Shown here: positions 44,746 through 54,610 of the stretch, one piece after another
Layout: the number at the start of each line of letters is the position of its first letter
Position numbering within the stretch: position 1 is the first letter of the stretch
NCBI RefSeq assembly: GCF_016755875.1
Contig: NZ_BNED01000005.1
Coordinates: 6,152,001-6,216,000, forward strand
Direction of reading: 5' to 3'
DNA from: Streptomyces spororaveus
GTDB lineage: Bacteria > Actinomycetota > Actinomycetes > Streptomycetales > Streptomycetaceae
Length of the DNA stretch: 64,000 bases
Notes under the pieces: model-generated
The model's input: the letters and a program-made list of their open reading frames with translations, nothing else
Told to the model about the DNA's origin: nothing
The model's database searches: none
Program-made: the position numbers and the translations under genes

Positions 44746-45249
44746 ATGGGACCCCTGAAGCCGAACGTCATTGAGCTCATAGCAGGCCTCATCACCTTCC
44801 TCGCGGTCTTCGCCGCGCTGGCCAAGGTCCTCCTGCCGAGGATCGACAAGACCCTCGCCGAACGCGAAGAGGCCACCACGGGGGCACTGGAGCGGGCCGG
44901 GGCGGTCCAGCTGGACGCGCAGCGCGTCCGTGCCGCGTACCAGGCGGAGCTGACCGCCGCGCGTCACGAGGCCTCGCAGATCCGTCAGGCCGCCCTGGAG
45001 GAGGGCACCGCCCTCCTCGCCGCCGTTCGCGCCGAGGGGCAGAAGGCGCGCGAGGACATGGTCGCCGCGGCCACCGTGCAGCTGGAGGCCGACCGGGTGA
45101 TCGCCGAGGCGGAGCTCCGCGAGGGCGTTCTCGCGCTGGCCGCGGAGCTGGCCGGGCGCATCCTCGGCGAACCGCTCACCGACCTTGACCGTGCCCGCGC
45201 CGTCGCCGACGAGTTCTTCACCGCCGCGGAGGCCGATCTCCAGAGCTGA
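44746..45249 (+). CDS. Orphan ATP synthase F0 subunit b-like protein
   Basis: A 167-residue protein with one N-terminal membrane helix (about 7-30, NVIELIAGLITFLAVFAALAKVLLP) and then a long charged helix (RIDKTLAEREEATTGALERA and on) with the AEARxEA-like pattern of F0 b subunits, ending in a short domain with ELAGRILGEPLTDLDRARAV. No other atp gene is near; the full atp operon should be elsewhere. It may be a spare b subunit or a coiled-coil membrane protein with another job. TATGAT lies six bases before the ATG, indicating a leaderless mRNA. Confidence 0.75.
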   Translation: MGPLKPNVIELIAGLITFLAVFAALAKVLLPRIDKTLAEREEATTGALERAGAVQLDAQRVRAAYQAELTAARHEASQIRQAALEEGTALLAAVRAEGQKAREDMVAAATVQLEADRVIAEAELREGVLALAAELAGRILGEPLTDLDRARAVADEFFTAAEADLQS

Positions 45250-45298
45250 GCCCGGGACCGTTCACGGAGCGCGGGCCGGGCCGGGCCGGCCGGTACCG

Positions 45299-45793
45299 CT
45301 ACGGGCGGGCGATCGGGGCCACGGTGGCCGAGGTGAGGGCGGTCAGGTCCGCCGGGGAGAGTTCGATCTCCAGGCCCCGGCGGCCCGCCGAGCAGCAGAC
45401 CGTGGGGTGCGCCGCGGCCGAGGCGTCGATCACCGTGCGCAGGCGCTTGCGCTGCCCCAGCGGGGAGATGCCGCCGAGGACGTAGCCCGTCGTGCGCTCC
45501 GCCAGGGCCGGGTCCGCCATCGCCGCCCGCTTGCCGCCGACCGCCGTCGCCAGCGCCTTGAGGTCCAGCGACCCCGACACCGGGACCACCGCCACCGTCA
45601 GCACGCCGTCCACGTCCGCGACCAGGGTCTTGAAGACCTGGGCGGGCGAGACCCCGAGCGCCTGCGCCGCCTCCTCCCCGTACGAGGGATGGGCCGGGTC
45701 GTGCTCGTACGCGTGCGTGGTGAACGCGACGCCGGCCGCCGTCAGGGCGACGATCGCCGGGGTGCCTGCCGCCTGCTTGGACTTCTTCGCCAT
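45299..45793 (-). CDS. ybaK: YbaK/EbsC-family aminoacyl-tRNA deacylase
   Basis: A 164-residue protein from the ATG at 45793; a GTG at 45826 would overlap the upstream gene. The conserved EAAQALGVSPAQVFKTLVADVDG, with the key Lys, and the GGISPLGQRKRLRTVID and later GLEIELSPADL motifs are of YbaK. These proteins hydrolyse Cys-tRNA-Pro, correcting charging errors. It lies 10 bases downstream of the LON-domain gene on the same strand. Confidence 0.93.
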   Translation of the reverse strand: MAKKSKQAAGTPAIVALTAAGVAFTTHAYEHDPAHPSYGEEAAQALGVSPAQVFKTLVADVDGVLTVAVVPVSGSLDLKALATAVGGKRAAMADPALAERTTGYVLGGISPLGQRKRLRTVIDASAAAHPTVCCSAGRRGLEIELSPADLTALTSATVAPIARP

Positions 45794-45803
45794 CGGTGTG
45801 TGC

Positions 45804-46541
45804 TCAGTTCGGGCTCGTCGGGGCACGGGTCAGGTCCACCGCCGGCAGGGACGGCAGGTGGCGGATCACCGCCGTCTCCGTACGCAGCAGCTTCAGCTCC
45901 TCCGCCAGCCGGGTCGCGGTGTCCGGGGCCTGGAGCAGCCGCTGCTTCGCCGGGATGTCCAGCACCGCCGCCGCTGCCACCAGGTAGGAGACCACCGAGG
46001 GCTCGTCGGGGAGCTCGGCACCCGTCAGGGACCGCTCGCGGGCTCCGGCCAGCCGTTTCTGGTAGTTGCGGAAGGCCCGCAGCACCCCCTCGGCCAGCAC
46101 ACCCGCGCCCTCGCCCGAGTCCTCCGGGAGCTCTTCCAGCTCCGCCGTCAGGAAGGGGCCCGAGGCGTCGACCGAGACCAGGCGGACCCGCGTCGTACCG
46201 GTCGCCAGGACCTCGAAGCTGCCGTCCTCCCGCTCCCGGACGGTCGCCGCGTCGGCGATGCAGCCCACCCGGTGGAAGGCCTGGATCGGGTCCGGGCCGA
46301 AGCCCGCCGCCGGGCCCCGCTCGGGCAGAGCCGTCTGGTCCGGCAGGCCGGGCGCGGTCGGCGCGACCTCCCGGCCGTCGCGGATCGCGACGACCGCGAA
46401 ACGGCGCGGCTCGTCCTCGGCCGTCTTCAGCAGCTCGCGCATCATGGCGCGATAACGCTCCTCGAAGATGTTCAGCGGGATGACGAGTCCCGGGAACAGC
46501 ACCGAGTTCAGCGGGAAGAGTGGCAGGCGAACGGTGGTCAC
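45804..46541 (-). CDS. LON substrate-binding domain protein
   Basis: A 245-residue protein from the GTG at 46541. It begins TTVRLPLFPLNSVLFPGLVIPLNIFEERYR, the typical start of the Lon N-terminal (PUA-like) domain, and continues with GCIADAATVREREDGSFEVLATGTTRVRL. No ATPase or protease domain follows, so it is a stand-alone domain protein of unknown role. TACCCT lies seven bases before the GTG, so its mRNA may be leaderless. Confidence 0.9.
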   Translation of the reverse strand: MTTVRLPLFPLNSVLFPGLVIPLNIFEERYRAMMRELLKTAEDEPRRFAVVAIRDGREVAPTAPGLPDQTALPERGPAAGFGPDPIQAFHRVGCIADAATVREREDGSFEVLATGTTRVRLVSVDASGPFLTAELEELPEDSGEGAGVLAEGVLRAFRNYQKRLAGARERSLTGAELPDEPSVVSYLVAAAAVLDIPAKQRLLQAPDTATRLAEELKLLRTETAVIRHLPSLPAVDLTRAPTSPN

Positions 46542-46650
46542 GAGGCACAGGGTAATCGCCCGGGCCACCGAGGGTGTCCGGCGTTTGAGGGGCGGACGGC
46601 GGCGGGCGCGCCGCCCACCGCGCGCCGCCCACCGGGCGCCCCCGCCGCCG

Positions 46651-48249
46651 TCACCCGCGCCGCAGCAGCCGGGAGGCGCCCGCCGCCACCGTCGTCGCCA
46701 GGATCCAGCCCATGATGACGAGCCCGGCCGCCCCCCACTGCCAGCCGCCCTCCAGCTTCCACTGGCCCTGCTGGCCGAGGTCGATCACCGGCAGCAGCAG
46801 GTCCAGCGCGTACAGGGCGGCACTCCACTGCGGATGCTCGTCCTCCTTGATCGCCGGCGGGTGCAGCTGGGAGAACAGCAGCGTCCCCGCCGCCCACAGC
46901 ACCGCCATCCACAGCGCGGCCCGGCCCGGCCGGTAGCCGTAGACCACCGTCCAGTCCTGGAGGTACCCCCACGCCTTCGGCCCCGGTGTCAGCGTGGCCC
47001 GGCGCCGCCGCTGCTTGGCCAGCAGCACCTCGCGGGCGTCCTGGTCCTCGCCGCTGGCCCGCAGTACGGCGGCCAGCCGCTCGTACGGCTCCGGCGAGTA
47101 CTCGGGCGTGGCCGCCTCCACCCACTCCAGGCGGCGGGAGAGCGGGAAATGACCCCGGGGCGCGAGGTTCTCGTAGACGAACCCCTCGATGGACACCCCG
47201 CCCGGGCCCGGCCAGCTCGTCGAGGTGTCGACGAGCTTGACCACCTTGGCCCCGGACACCACCACCCGCCCGAGCTCCGGCCGCTCGCCGACGAAACGGA
47301 ACTCCGGCGTCTGAATCCGGCGCAGGGATATCTCCTGCTCGGCGGCGAGCGTGAACCGGGCGCCGTAGAAGTCGATCGCGTCCCCGAACCGGCCGTCGTC
47401 CAGCCGCAGCCCGCCCCGGCACTCGAAGCGCTGGGCCCGCTGACCGCGCGTGGGCGTCGCCCCCAGCCCGTACGGGGGAGTGGAGGAGCCCCCGCCCGCC
47501 GCCGCGTAGTCCAGCGCGATGGAGGTCAGGTACAGGGTCCGCTCGACGGTCAGCTGCGGGGCGTTCAGCGCGTACCGCCCGTACGGGTTGCGCAGGCGGG
47601 CCCCCCGCAGGTTCATCGACACGCCCACTTTGGCGCCGCGCAGGCTCACCTCCCCGTACGTCTCCAGCAGCTCCGCCTGGAAGTCCTGCGCGACCGACAT
47701 CCCGTCCGCGGCGATCGCCCGGCCCTTGTTGTCCCGCTGCACCACCGCCTGGCTGACCAGCAGGTCGGTACCGATCTGCGCGTCGGTGAGCCGGATCCCG
47801 CGCGCCACCCGGCAGCGCGGCAGGTGCAGATCGCCCTCGGTGTGCAGCCGGGCGGCCTCCAGCCGCGGTATCGCGCAGTTGATCAGGCGCAGCGTGCCGA
47901 AACGGGCCTCGGACAGCTGGATCTCGCTGTCGAAGCGGCAGGACTGGAGCTCCACGTACGGGGCCACCGCGCCGCCGGACAGTTCCAGCCGCCCGCTGAT
48001 CCGCACCCCGCGCAGCTTCAGCGAGGCCACCCGGCCCGGCACGGGCGGCGGCCCGTGCAGCAGCAGCCGGGCCACCACCCGCGCGCGGACGCTGCGCTCG
48101 GGCCCCCAGACGTGCTCGCCGTGCGGGTCGTCCCGGTCGGCGGCGCGCGTGCTGAGATCGCAGATGCTGCCCGTGCGGAACGCGTCCCACATGCGGCGTT
48201 CGGCAGCGGTGAGATCCGCCGGTTCCCCGTCCGTGCGCGCCTCGGTCAC
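46651..48249 (-). CDS. Membrane protein with beta-helix-like repeats
   Basis: A 532-residue protein starting with GTG behind GGAGGGG. Residues about 75-350 show repeated short strands of the type LRGVRISGRLELSGG, LRLINCAIPRL and VSLRGAKVGVSMNLRGARL, which resemble pentapeptide-repeat or bactofilin-like beta-helices. Two hydrophobic helices follow near the C-terminus (about 440-460 and 500-522). Similar Streptomyces proteins are often labelled membrane oxidoreductase, but I see no cofactor motif. It could be a membrane-bound scaffold. Function unknown. Confidence 0.7.
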   Translation of the reverse strand: MTEARTDGEPADLTAAERRMWDAFRTGSICDLSTRAADRDDPHGEHVWGPERSVRARVVARLLLHGPPPVPGRVASLKLRGVRISGRLELSGGAVAPYVELQSCRFDSEIQLSEARFGTLRLINCAIPRLEAARLHTEGDLHLPRCRVARGIRLTDAQIGTDLLVSQAVVQRDNKGRAIAADGMSVAQDFQAELLETYGEVSLRGAKVGVSMNLRGARLRNPYGRYALNAPQLTVERTLYLTSIALDYAAAGGGSSTPPYGLGATPTRGQRAQRFECRGGLRLDDGRFGDAIDFYGARFTLAAEQEISLRRIQTPEFRFVGERPELGRVVVSGAKVVKLVDTSTSWPGPGGVSIEGFVYENLAPRGHFPLSRRLEWVEAATPEYSPEPYERLAAVLRASGEDQDAREVLLAKQRRRRATLTPGPKAWGYLQDWTVVYGYRPGRAALWMAVLWAAGTLLFSQLHPPAIKEDEHPQWSAALYALDLLLPVIDLGQQGQWKLEGGWQWGAAGLVIMGWILATTVAAGASRLLRRG

Positions 48250-48375
48250 GGTGGCCCCCCTCCGCTGTCATCCCCGTGTACCGGGAACGCTAACGGGCGG
48301 CTGTGACATCCGGGGCCTGTATCAGCCAGTGATACGGGCGGACGGTGGCGCGAAGCGGTCTGAGAGAATTGTGAG

Positions 48376-49698
48376 GTGATCTCTCGTATCGACCTGCGCG
48401 GTGACGCCCTCCCCGAGGGCGGCGCCCTGCGCGATCTGCTGCCCCGTGCCGAGTTCGACGTAGAAGCTGCCCTGGAGAAGGTGCGGCCCATCTGCGAGGA
48501 CGTCCATCATCGTGGCACGGCGGCGCTGATCGAGTACGCGAAGAAGTTCGACGGGGTCGAACTCTCGCAGGTCCGGGTACCCGCGGAGGCCATCAAGGCC
48601 GCCCTGGAGCAGCTGGACCCGGCGGTCCGCGCCGCCCTGGAGGAGTCGATCCGGCGCGCCCGGATCGTGCACCGGAACCAGCGCCGCACCGAGCACACCA
48701 CCCAGGTGGTCCCCGGCGGCACCGTGACCGAGAAGTGGGTTCCGGTGGAGCGCGTGGGGCTGTACGCCCCCGGAGGCCGCTCGGTCTACCCGTCCTCCGT
48801 CGTCATGAACGTCGTACCGGCCCAGGAGGCGGGCGTCGAGTCGATCGCGCTCGCGTCCCCGCCGCAGAAGGAGTTCGAGGGCCTTCCGCACCCCACGATC
48901 CTCGCCGCGTGCGCGCTGCTCGGCGTGGACGAGGTGTACGCGGCGGGCGGTGCGCAGGCCGTGGCGATGTTCGCGTACGGCACCGAGGAGTGCGCCCCCG
49001 CCAACATGGTGACCGGCCCCGGCAACGTCTGGGTCGCCGCCGCCAAGCGCTACTTCACCGGGAAGATCGGCATCGACACCGAGGCCGGCCCGACCGAGAT
49101 CGCCGTCCTCGCCGACTCCACGGCCGACCCGGTGCACGTCGCCGCCGACCTGATCAGCCAGGCCGAGCACGACCCGCTCGCCGCCGCCGTCCTCGTCACG
49201 GACTCCGCGGAGCTCGCGGACGCCGTCGAGAAGGAGCTGGAGCCGCAGGTCGCCGCGACCAAGCACGTCGAGGACCGGATCAAGCCCGCCCTCGCCGGCA
49301 AGCAGTCCGCGATCGTCCTGGTCGACAGCCTGGAGGACGGCCTCAAGGTCGTCGACGCCTACGGCGCCGAGCACCTGGAGATCCAGACCGCCGACGCCGC
49401 CGCCTGGGCCGCCCGCGTACGCAACGCCGGCGCGATCTTCGTCGGCCCGTGGGCCCCGGTCTCCCTCGGCGACTACTGCGCCGGCTCGAACCACGTCCTG
49501 CCCACCGGCGGCTGCGCCTGCCACTCCTCCGGCCTGTCCGTGCAGTCCTTCCTGCGCGGCATCCACATCGTCGACTACACCCGCGACGCCCTCGCCGAGG
49601 TCACCCACCACGTGGTGACCCTCGCCGAGGCCGAGGACCTGCCCGCCCACGGCGCCGCCCTCAAGGCACGCTTCGGATGGAAGGTCCCCACCCAGTGA
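48376..49698 (+). CDS. hisD: Histidinol dehydrogenase
   Basis: A 440-residue zinc enzyme catalysing the last two steps of histidine synthesis. Motifs include [77 protein letters not shown] and [10 protein letters not shown]. The GTG at 48376 has little room for a ribosome site; AGAATT lies five bases upstream. It opens the his operon and overlaps hisC by GTGA. Confidence 0.98.
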   Translation: MISRIDLRGDALPEGGALRDLLPRAEFDVEAALEKVRPICEDVHHRGTAALIEYAKKFDGVELSQVRVPAEAIKAALEQLDPAVRAALEESIRRARIVHRNQRRTEHTTQVVPGGTVTEKWVPVERVGLYAPGGRSVYPSSVVMNVVPAQEAGVESIALASPPQKEFEGLPHPTILAACALLGVDEVYAAGGAQAVAMFAYGTEECAPANMVTGPGNVWVAAAKRYFTGKIGIDTEAGPTEIAVLADSTADPVHVAADLISQAEHDPLAAAVLVTDSAELADAVEKELEPQVAATKHVEDRIKPALAGKQSAIVLVDSLEDGLKVVDAYGAEHLEIQTADAAAWAARVRNAGAIFVGPWAPVSLGDYCAGSNHVLPTGGCACHSSGLSVQSFLRGIHIVDYTRDALAEVTHHVVTLAEAEDLPAHGAALKARFGWKVPTQ

Positions 49699-50804
49699 GC
49701 ATCGGCATCGACGACCTGCCCATCCGGGACGAACTGCGCGGCAAGAGCCCGTACGGCGCCCCGCAGCTCGACGTGCCCGTCCAGCTGAACACCAACGAGA
49801 ACCCCTACGAGCTGCCCGACGAGCTCGTCGCGCGCATCGCCGAGCGCGTCGCCGAAGCGGCCCGCACCCTCAACCGCTACCCCGACCGGGACGCGGTCGA
49901 GCTGCGCACCGAGCTGGCCGCCTACCTCACCCGTACCGGCAAGCACCCGGTGGCGCGGGAGAACGTATGGGCCGCCAACGGCTCCAACGAGGTCATCCAG
50001 CAGCTGCTGCAGACCTTCGGCGGGCCCGGCCGCACCGCGCTCGGTTTCGAACCCTCCTACTCGATGCACGCGCTGATCTCCCGCGGCACCGGCACCGGCT
50101 GGATCTCCGGGCCGCGCCGCGAGGACTTCCGCCTCGACGTGGAGGCGGCGGAGCAGGCGATCACCGAGAACGCCCCCGACGTCGTCTTCATCACCTCGCC
50201 CAACAACCCCACGGGCACCGCGGTCGAGGCCGAGACGGTCCTCGCCCTCTACGAGGCCGCGCAGGCCGCCAAGCCCTCTCTCGTCATCGTCGACGAGGCC
50301 TACGTGGAGTTCAGCCACCGGGACTCGCTGCTGCCCCTCATCGAGGGCCGCCCGAACATGGTGATCTCCCGGACCATGTCCAAGGCCTTCGGCGCGGCAG
50401 GCCTGCGCCTCGGCTACCTGGCGGCGCACCCCGCCGTCGTCGACGCCGTCCAGCTGGTGCGCCTGCCGTACCACCTGTCCGCCGTCACCCAGGCCACCGC
50501 ACTGGCCGCACTGGAGCACACCGACACCCTGCTCGGCTACGTCGAGCAGCTCAAGGCCGAGCGCGACCGCCTGGTCGCCGCACTGCGGGCCATCGGCTTC
50601 GAGGTCACCGATTCCGACGCGAACTTCATCCAGTTCGGGAAGTTCGAGGACTCGCACACCGCCTGGCAGAAGATCCTCGACCAGGGCGTCCTGGTCCGGG
50701 ACAACGGCGTACCGGGATGGCTGCGGGTCACCGCGGGCACCCCGGCGGAGAACGACGCGTTCCTGGAAGCGGTTCGCGCACTGAAGAAGGAGCAGCACGC
50801 ATGA
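49695..50804 (+). CDS. hisC: Histidinol-phosphate aminotransferase
   Basis: A 369-residue fold-type I PLP enzyme from the GTG overlapping the hisD stop. It shows [51 protein letters not shown] and the PLP lysine in [17 protein letters not shown]. It converts imidazole-acetol phosphate to histidinol phosphate. Its stop overlaps the hisB ATG. Confidence 0.97.
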   Translation: MSIGIDDLPIRDELRGKSPYGAPQLDVPVQLNTNENPYELPDELVARIAERVAEAARTLNRYPDRDAVELRTELAAYLTRTGKHPVARENVWAANGSNEVIQQLLQTFGGPGRTALGFEPSYSMHALISRGTGTGWISGPRREDFRLDVEAAEQAITENAPDVVFITSPNNPTGTAVEAETVLALYEAAQAAKPSLVIVDEAYVEFSHRDSLLPLIEGRPNMVISRTMSKAFGAAGLRLGYLAAHPAVVDAVQLVRLPYHLSAVTQATALAALEHTDTLLGYVEQLKAERDRLVAALRAIGFEVTDSDANFIQFGKFEDSHTAWQKILDQGVLVRDNGVPGWLRVTAGTPAENDAFLEAVRALKKEQHA

Positions 50805-51394
50805 GCCGCATCGGACGGGTCGAACGGACCACCAAGGAGACCTCGGTCGTCGTCGAGATAAACCTCGACGGCACCGGCCAGGTCGACGTCTCGACGGGCG
50901 TGGGCTTCTACGACCACATGCTCGACCAGCTCGGCCGCCACGGCCTCTTCGACCTCACCGTCAAGACCGAGGGCGACCTGCACATCGACAGCCACCACAC
51001 CATCGAGGACAGCGCGCTCGCCCTCGGCGCCGCCTTCAAGCAGGCCCTCGGCGACAAGGTCGGCATCTACCGCTTCGGCAACTGCACCGTGCCGCTCGAC
51101 GAGTCCCTCGCCCAGGTGACCGTCGACCTGTCCGGCCGCCCCTACCTCGTGCACACCGAGCCCGAGAACATGGCGCCGATGATCGGCACGTACGACACGA
51201 CGATGACCCGGCACATCTTCGAGTCCTTCGTCGCGCAGGCCCAGATCGCCCTGCACATCCACGTCCCGTACGGCCGCAACGCCCACCACATCGTGGAGTG
51301 CCAGTTCAAGGCCCTCGCGCGGGCCCTGCGCTACGCCGCCGAGTTCGACCCCCGCGCGGCCGGCATCCTGCCCTCCACGAAGGGCGCCCTCTAG
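50801..51394 (+). CDS. hisB: Imidazoleglycerol-phosphate dehydratase
   Basis: A 197-residue monofunctional dehydratase without the N-terminal phosphatase domain of the enterobacterial HisB. The two metal-binding motifs [16 protein letters not shown] and [14 protein letters not shown] are present, as is [10 protein letters not shown]. It starts at the ATG overlapping the hisC stop and ends two bases before the next small gene. Confidence 0.98.
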   Translation: MSRIGRVERTTKETSVVVEINLDGTGQVDVSTGVGFYDHMLDQLGRHGLFDLTVKTEGDLHIDSHHTIEDSALALGAAFKQALGDKVGIYRFGNCTVPLDESLAQVTVDLSGRPYLVHTEPENMAPMIGTYDTTMTRHIFESFVAQAQIALHIHVPYGRNAHHIVECQFKALARALRYAAEFDPRAAGILPSTKGAL

Positions 51395-51396
51395 CC

Positions 51397-51564
51397 GTGA
51401 ACGGCCTGAACACCATCCTGATCGTCCTCGGCCTGTTCCTGGCCGGGGGCGTCTACTCCTTCCAGAAGCAGAAGATGCCCAAGTCGGTCATCATCCTGCT
51501 GGCCCTCGCCTCCGCGATGTGCCTCGCCGCAGGAGTCCTGCGAATCCAGGGAATTTGGGAATGA
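51397..51564 (+). CDS. 55-residue membrane protein inside the his operon
   Basis: A 56-codon frame from the GTG at 51397 to a TGA overlapping the hisH ATG (ATGA). Two hydrophobic stretches ([21 protein letters not shown] and [17 protein letters not shown]) are joined by the basic turn FQKQKMPK, so it is a small hairpin membrane protein. There is no strong ribosome site, so coupling to hisB is likely. I do not know its function. Its precise fit between hisB and hisH argues that it is a real gene. Confidence 0.75.
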   Translation: MNGLNTILIVLGLFLAGGVYSFQKQKMPKSVIILLALASAMCLAAGVLRIQGIWE

Positions 51565-52211
51565 GCGCAGTCCGCCCCACCAAGAACGTCGTCGTCTTCG
51601 ACTACGGCTTCGGAAACGTCCGCTCCGCCGAGCGGGCCCTCGCCCGTGTCGGCGCGAACGTCGAGATCACCCGCGACTACGACAAGGCCATGGACGCCGA
51701 CGGGCTCCTGGTCCCCGGCGTCGGCGCCTTCTCCGCCTGCATGCAGGGCCTCAAGGAGGCCCGCGGCGACTGGATCATCGGCCGCCGCCTCTCCGGCGGC
51801 CGCCCGGTCATGGGCATCTGCGTCGGCATGCAGATCCTCTTCGAGCGCGGCATCGAGCACGGCGTCGAGACCGAGGGCCTGGACGAGTGGCCCGGCACCG
51901 TCGGCCCGCTCAAGGCCCCGATCGTCCCCCACATGGGCTGGAACACCGTCGAGGCCCCGGCCGACAGCCAGGCCTTCAAGGGCCTGGACGCCGACGCCCG
52001 GTTCTACTTCGTGCACTCCTACGCGGCGCGCGACTGGAGCCTCGAAATCACCAACCCGCTGATCCGCGCCCCCAAGGTCACCTGGGCCACCCACGGCGAG
52101 CGTTTCGTGGCGGCGGTGGAGAACCGGGCCCTGTGGGCCACGCAGTTCCACCCCGAGAAGTCCGGCGACGCCGGCGCCCAGCTCCTCACCAACTGGATCG
52201 AGACCCTGTGA
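51561..52211 (+). CDS. hisH: Imidazole glycerol phosphate synthase, glutaminase subunit
   Basis: A 216-residue class I glutamine amidotransferase from the ATG at 51561. The nucleophile Cys is in [11 protein letters not shown], the oxyanion region [10 protein letters not shown], and the catalytic His/Glu in QFHPEKSG. It feeds ammonia to HisF. It overlaps the small membrane gene by ATGA and priA by a single base. Confidence 0.97.
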   Translation: MSAVRPTKNVVVFDYGFGNVRSAERALARVGANVEITRDYDKAMDADGLLVPGVGAFSACMQGLKEARGDWIIGRRLSGGRPVMGICVGMQILFERGIEHGVETEGLDEWPGTVGPLKAPIVPHMGWNTVEAPADSQAFKGLDADARFYFVHSYAARDWSLEITNPLIRAPKVTWATHGERFVAAVENRALWATQFHPEKSGDAGAQLLTNWIETL

Positions 52212-52942
52212 TGACCGCACCCACGCTCGAACTCCTGCCCGCGGTCGACGTCCGCGACGGCCAGGCCGTCCGCCTCGTGCACGGGGTGTCCGGCAGCGAG
52301 ACCTCCTACGGCTCCCCGCTGGACGCGGCCCTCGCTTGGCAGCGCTCCGGCGCCGAATGGCTGCACCTGGTCGACCTCGACGCCGCCTTCGGCACCGGCG
52401 ACAACCGCGCCCTGGTCGCCGAGATCACCCGCGCCATGGACATCAAGGTCGAGCTCTCCGGCGGCATCCGCGACGACGCCTCGCTCGCCGCGGCCCTCGC
52501 CACCGGCTGCACCCGCGTCAACCTGGGCACCGCCGCCCTGGAGACCCCCGAGTGGGCGGCCAAGGCCATCGCCGAGCACGGCGACAGGATCGCGATCGGC
52601 CTCGACGTGCGCGGCACCACCCTCAAGGGACGCGGCTGGACCAGCGAGGGCGGCGACCTCTACGAGACCCTCGCCCGACTGGACTCCGAGGGCTGCGCCC
52701 GGTACGTCGTCACCGACATCGGCAAGGACGGCACGCTGACCGGCCCCAACCTGGAGCTGCTCAAGAACGTCTGCGCCGCCACCGACCGGCCCGTCGTCGC
52801 CTCCGGCGGCATCTCCTCGCTCGACGACCTGCGGGCGCTGTCCGACCTGGTCCCGCTGGGCGTCGAGGGCGCCATCGTCGGCAAGGCCCTGTACGCCAAG
52901 GCCTTCACCCTGGAAGAAGCCCTGAAGGTGGTCTCCGCATGA
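52211..52942 (+). CDS. priA: Bifunctional HisA/TrpF isomerase, PriA type
   Basis: A 243-residue (beta-alpha)8 barrel. The phosphate-binding and catalytic segments [62 protein letters not shown] and [14 protein letters not shown] fit HisA. In actinobacteria without a separate trpF the PriA form also isomerises phosphoribosyl-anthranilate. The trp genes in this window include no trpF, which fits. Dual activity is inferred from known Streptomyces PriA. Confidence 0.93.
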   Translation: MTAPTLELLPAVDVRDGQAVRLVHGVSGSETSYGSPLDAALAWQRSGAEWLHLVDLDAAFGTGDNRALVAEITRAMDIKVELSGGIRDDASLAAALATGCTRVNLGTAALETPEWAAKAIAEHGDRIAIGLDVRGTTLKGRGWTSEGGDLYETLARLDSEGCARYVVTDIGKDGTLTGPNLELLKNVCAATDRPVVASGGISSLDDLRALSDLVPLGVEGAIVGKALYAKAFTLEEALKVVSA

Positions 52943-53340
52943 GCAACTCCCCCGACTCCACGGCCGACGTACGGCGCATCTCCTCCGGCGGCGCCTACGA
53001 GGACGTCATCGGCTACTCGCGCGCCGTGGCCCTCGCCAACGGCCTGGTCCTGGTCTCCGGCTGCACCGCCGCCGACGCGGGCGGCCCGTACGACCAGACG
53101 GTCAAGGCCTTCGAGGTCGCGTTCAAGGCGCTCGCCGAGGCCGGCCTGGGACCCGAGGACGTGGTCCGCACCCGCATGTACCTCACGCACGCCCGGGACG
53201 TCGACGAGGTCGGCCGCGCCCACAAGCAGCTCTTCGACACGGTCCGGCCCGCCGCGACCATGCTCATCGTCTCCGGCTTCGTCGACCCCGGCATGGTCGT
53301 CGAGGTGGAGGTCGAGGCGTTCAGGGCGGTGGCCCGATGA
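52939..53340 (+). CDS. Rid-family protein in the his operon, lacking the catalytic arginine
   Basis: A 133-residue protein of the YjgF/Rid fold ([52 protein letters not shown]). In RidA the active-site Arg lies in PAR-S just before the last strands; here the aligned stretch is [11 protein letters not shown], with Ala instead. Rid subgroups without this Arg do not deaminate imines. It overlaps priA and hisF by ATGA on both sides, so it is made together with them. Its role is unknown. Confidence 0.88.
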   Translation: MSNSPDSTADVRRISSGGAYEDVIGYSRAVALANGLVLVSGCTAADAGGPYDQTVKAFEVAFKALAEAGLGPEDVVRTRMYLTHARDVDEVGRAHKQLFDTVRPAATMLIVSGFVDPGMVVEVEVEAFRAVAR

Positions 53341-54092
53341 CCCTCGCCGTACGCGTGATCCCCTGCCTGGACGTGGACAACGGCCGGGTCGTCAAGGGCG
53401 TCAACTTCCAGAACCTGCGCGACGCGGGTGACCCGGTGGAGATGGCCAAGCTGTACGACGCCGAAGGCGCCGACGAGCTGACCTTCCTCGACATCACCGC
53501 GTCCTCCGGGAACCGCGAGACCACGTACGACGTGGTGCGCCGCACCGCCGAACAGGTCTTCATCCCGCTCACGGTGGGCGGCGGCGTCCGGACGGCCGAC
53601 GACGTCGACAAACTCCTGCGCGCGGGAGCGGACAAGGTCGGCGTGAACACCGCGGCCATCGTCCGCCCCGAGCTCATCCAGGAGATCGCGGAGCGCTTCG
53701 GGCGGCAGGTACTCGTCCTGTCGGTCGACGCCCGCCGCACCGCCGCCGGGACCTTCGAGGTCACCACGCACGGCGGCCGGCAGGGCACCGGCATCGACGC
53801 GGTCGAGTGGGCGCACCGGGCGGCCGAACTGGGCGCGGGCGAGATCCTGCTGAACTCCATGGACGCGGACGGCACGAAGGACGGCTACGACGTCGAGATG
53901 ATCGCGGCGGTCCGCAAGCACGTCACCGTCCCGGTGATCGCCTCGGGCGGCGCGGGCCGCCTGGCCGATTTCGCCCCGGCGATCGACGCCGGTGCCGACG
54001 CGGTGCTGGCGGCGTCGGTCTTCCACTTCGGCGACCTGCGCATCTCGGAGGTCAAAACGGCCCTCCGCGAAGCGGGCCACCCCGTCCGCTGA
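53337..54092 (+). CDS. hisF: Imidazole glycerol phosphate synthase, cyclase subunit
   Basis: A 251-residue barrel with the catalytic aspartates in [16 protein letters not shown] and [13 protein letters not shown], and phosphate loops [11 protein letters not shown] and [11 protein letters not shown]. It condenses PRFAR with ammonia from HisH. It overlaps the Rid gene (ATGA) and is the last gene of the hisD-hisF run; the large palindrome follows. Confidence 0.98.
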   Translation: MTLAVRVIPCLDVDNGRVVKGVNFQNLRDAGDPVEMAKLYDAEGADELTFLDITASSGNRETTYDVVRRTAEQVFIPLTVGGGVRTADDVDKLLRAGADKVGVNTAAIVRPELIQEIAERFGRQVLVLSVDARRTAAGTFEVTTHGGRQGTGIDAVEWAHRAAELGAGEILLNSMDADGTKDGYDVEMIAAVRKHVTVPVIASGGAGRLADFAPAIDAGADAVLAASVFHFGDLRISEVKTALREAGHPVR

Positions 54093-54610
54093 CCCTTCGC
54101 CTCCGGCGCGGTCTGCCGTTTCGGGGCGCTGCCCCCTGTTCCGGGTGCGGCCCGGTGGCCGCCGTTGCCCTGGCCGGGCGGTGCGGGTCCCGTTTCCGGG
54201 TGCGGCCCGGTGGACGCGCCTCAAACGCCGGCGGGGCTGGGTTTGGCTTCGGGTGGGGTGGTGCCCCTCCGGGGGCTCTCCTCGGCTCGCGCCTGCGGCC
54301 GTGGTTCTGCCGTTCGGCCCGGGTTGCGCGCTCGTCCTGCGGGGAGCCCCCGGAGTGTCCCCACCCCACGGCCCCCGGGTGGATCGCCCGGGTGGGGGTG
54401 CGGGGACGGCGGGGGGTGTCCCCGCAGGACGAGCGCGCAACCACCCCGCACGGCCGGGACGTGCCCGCAGGCGCGAGCCGAGGAGACACCCGCCGGCGGC
54501 CCCGCACCCCCACCCCCGGACCCGACCCCGCCCACCCGGAGCCAAACCCAGCCCCGCCGGCGATTGAGGCGCGGCCACCGGGCCGCACCCGGAACAGGAC
54601 CGCACCCGGG
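54093..54610. repeat. Large nested inverted repeat after hisF
   Basis: The 518-base gap contains no gene. Arms 54194-54257 and 54531-54594 are inverted with 61 of 64 bases matching. Inside them 54277-54298 pairs perfectly with 54465-54486 (22 bases) and 54322-54345 with 54419-54442 (24 bases). The centre (54346-54418) is again partly self-complementary. Outside, 54135-54162 pairs perfectly with 54571-54598 (28 bases) and is itself a direct repeat of 54192-54218 in part. The whole can fold into one 400-base hairpin or cruciform. It lies between convergent genes. Confidence 0.85.
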
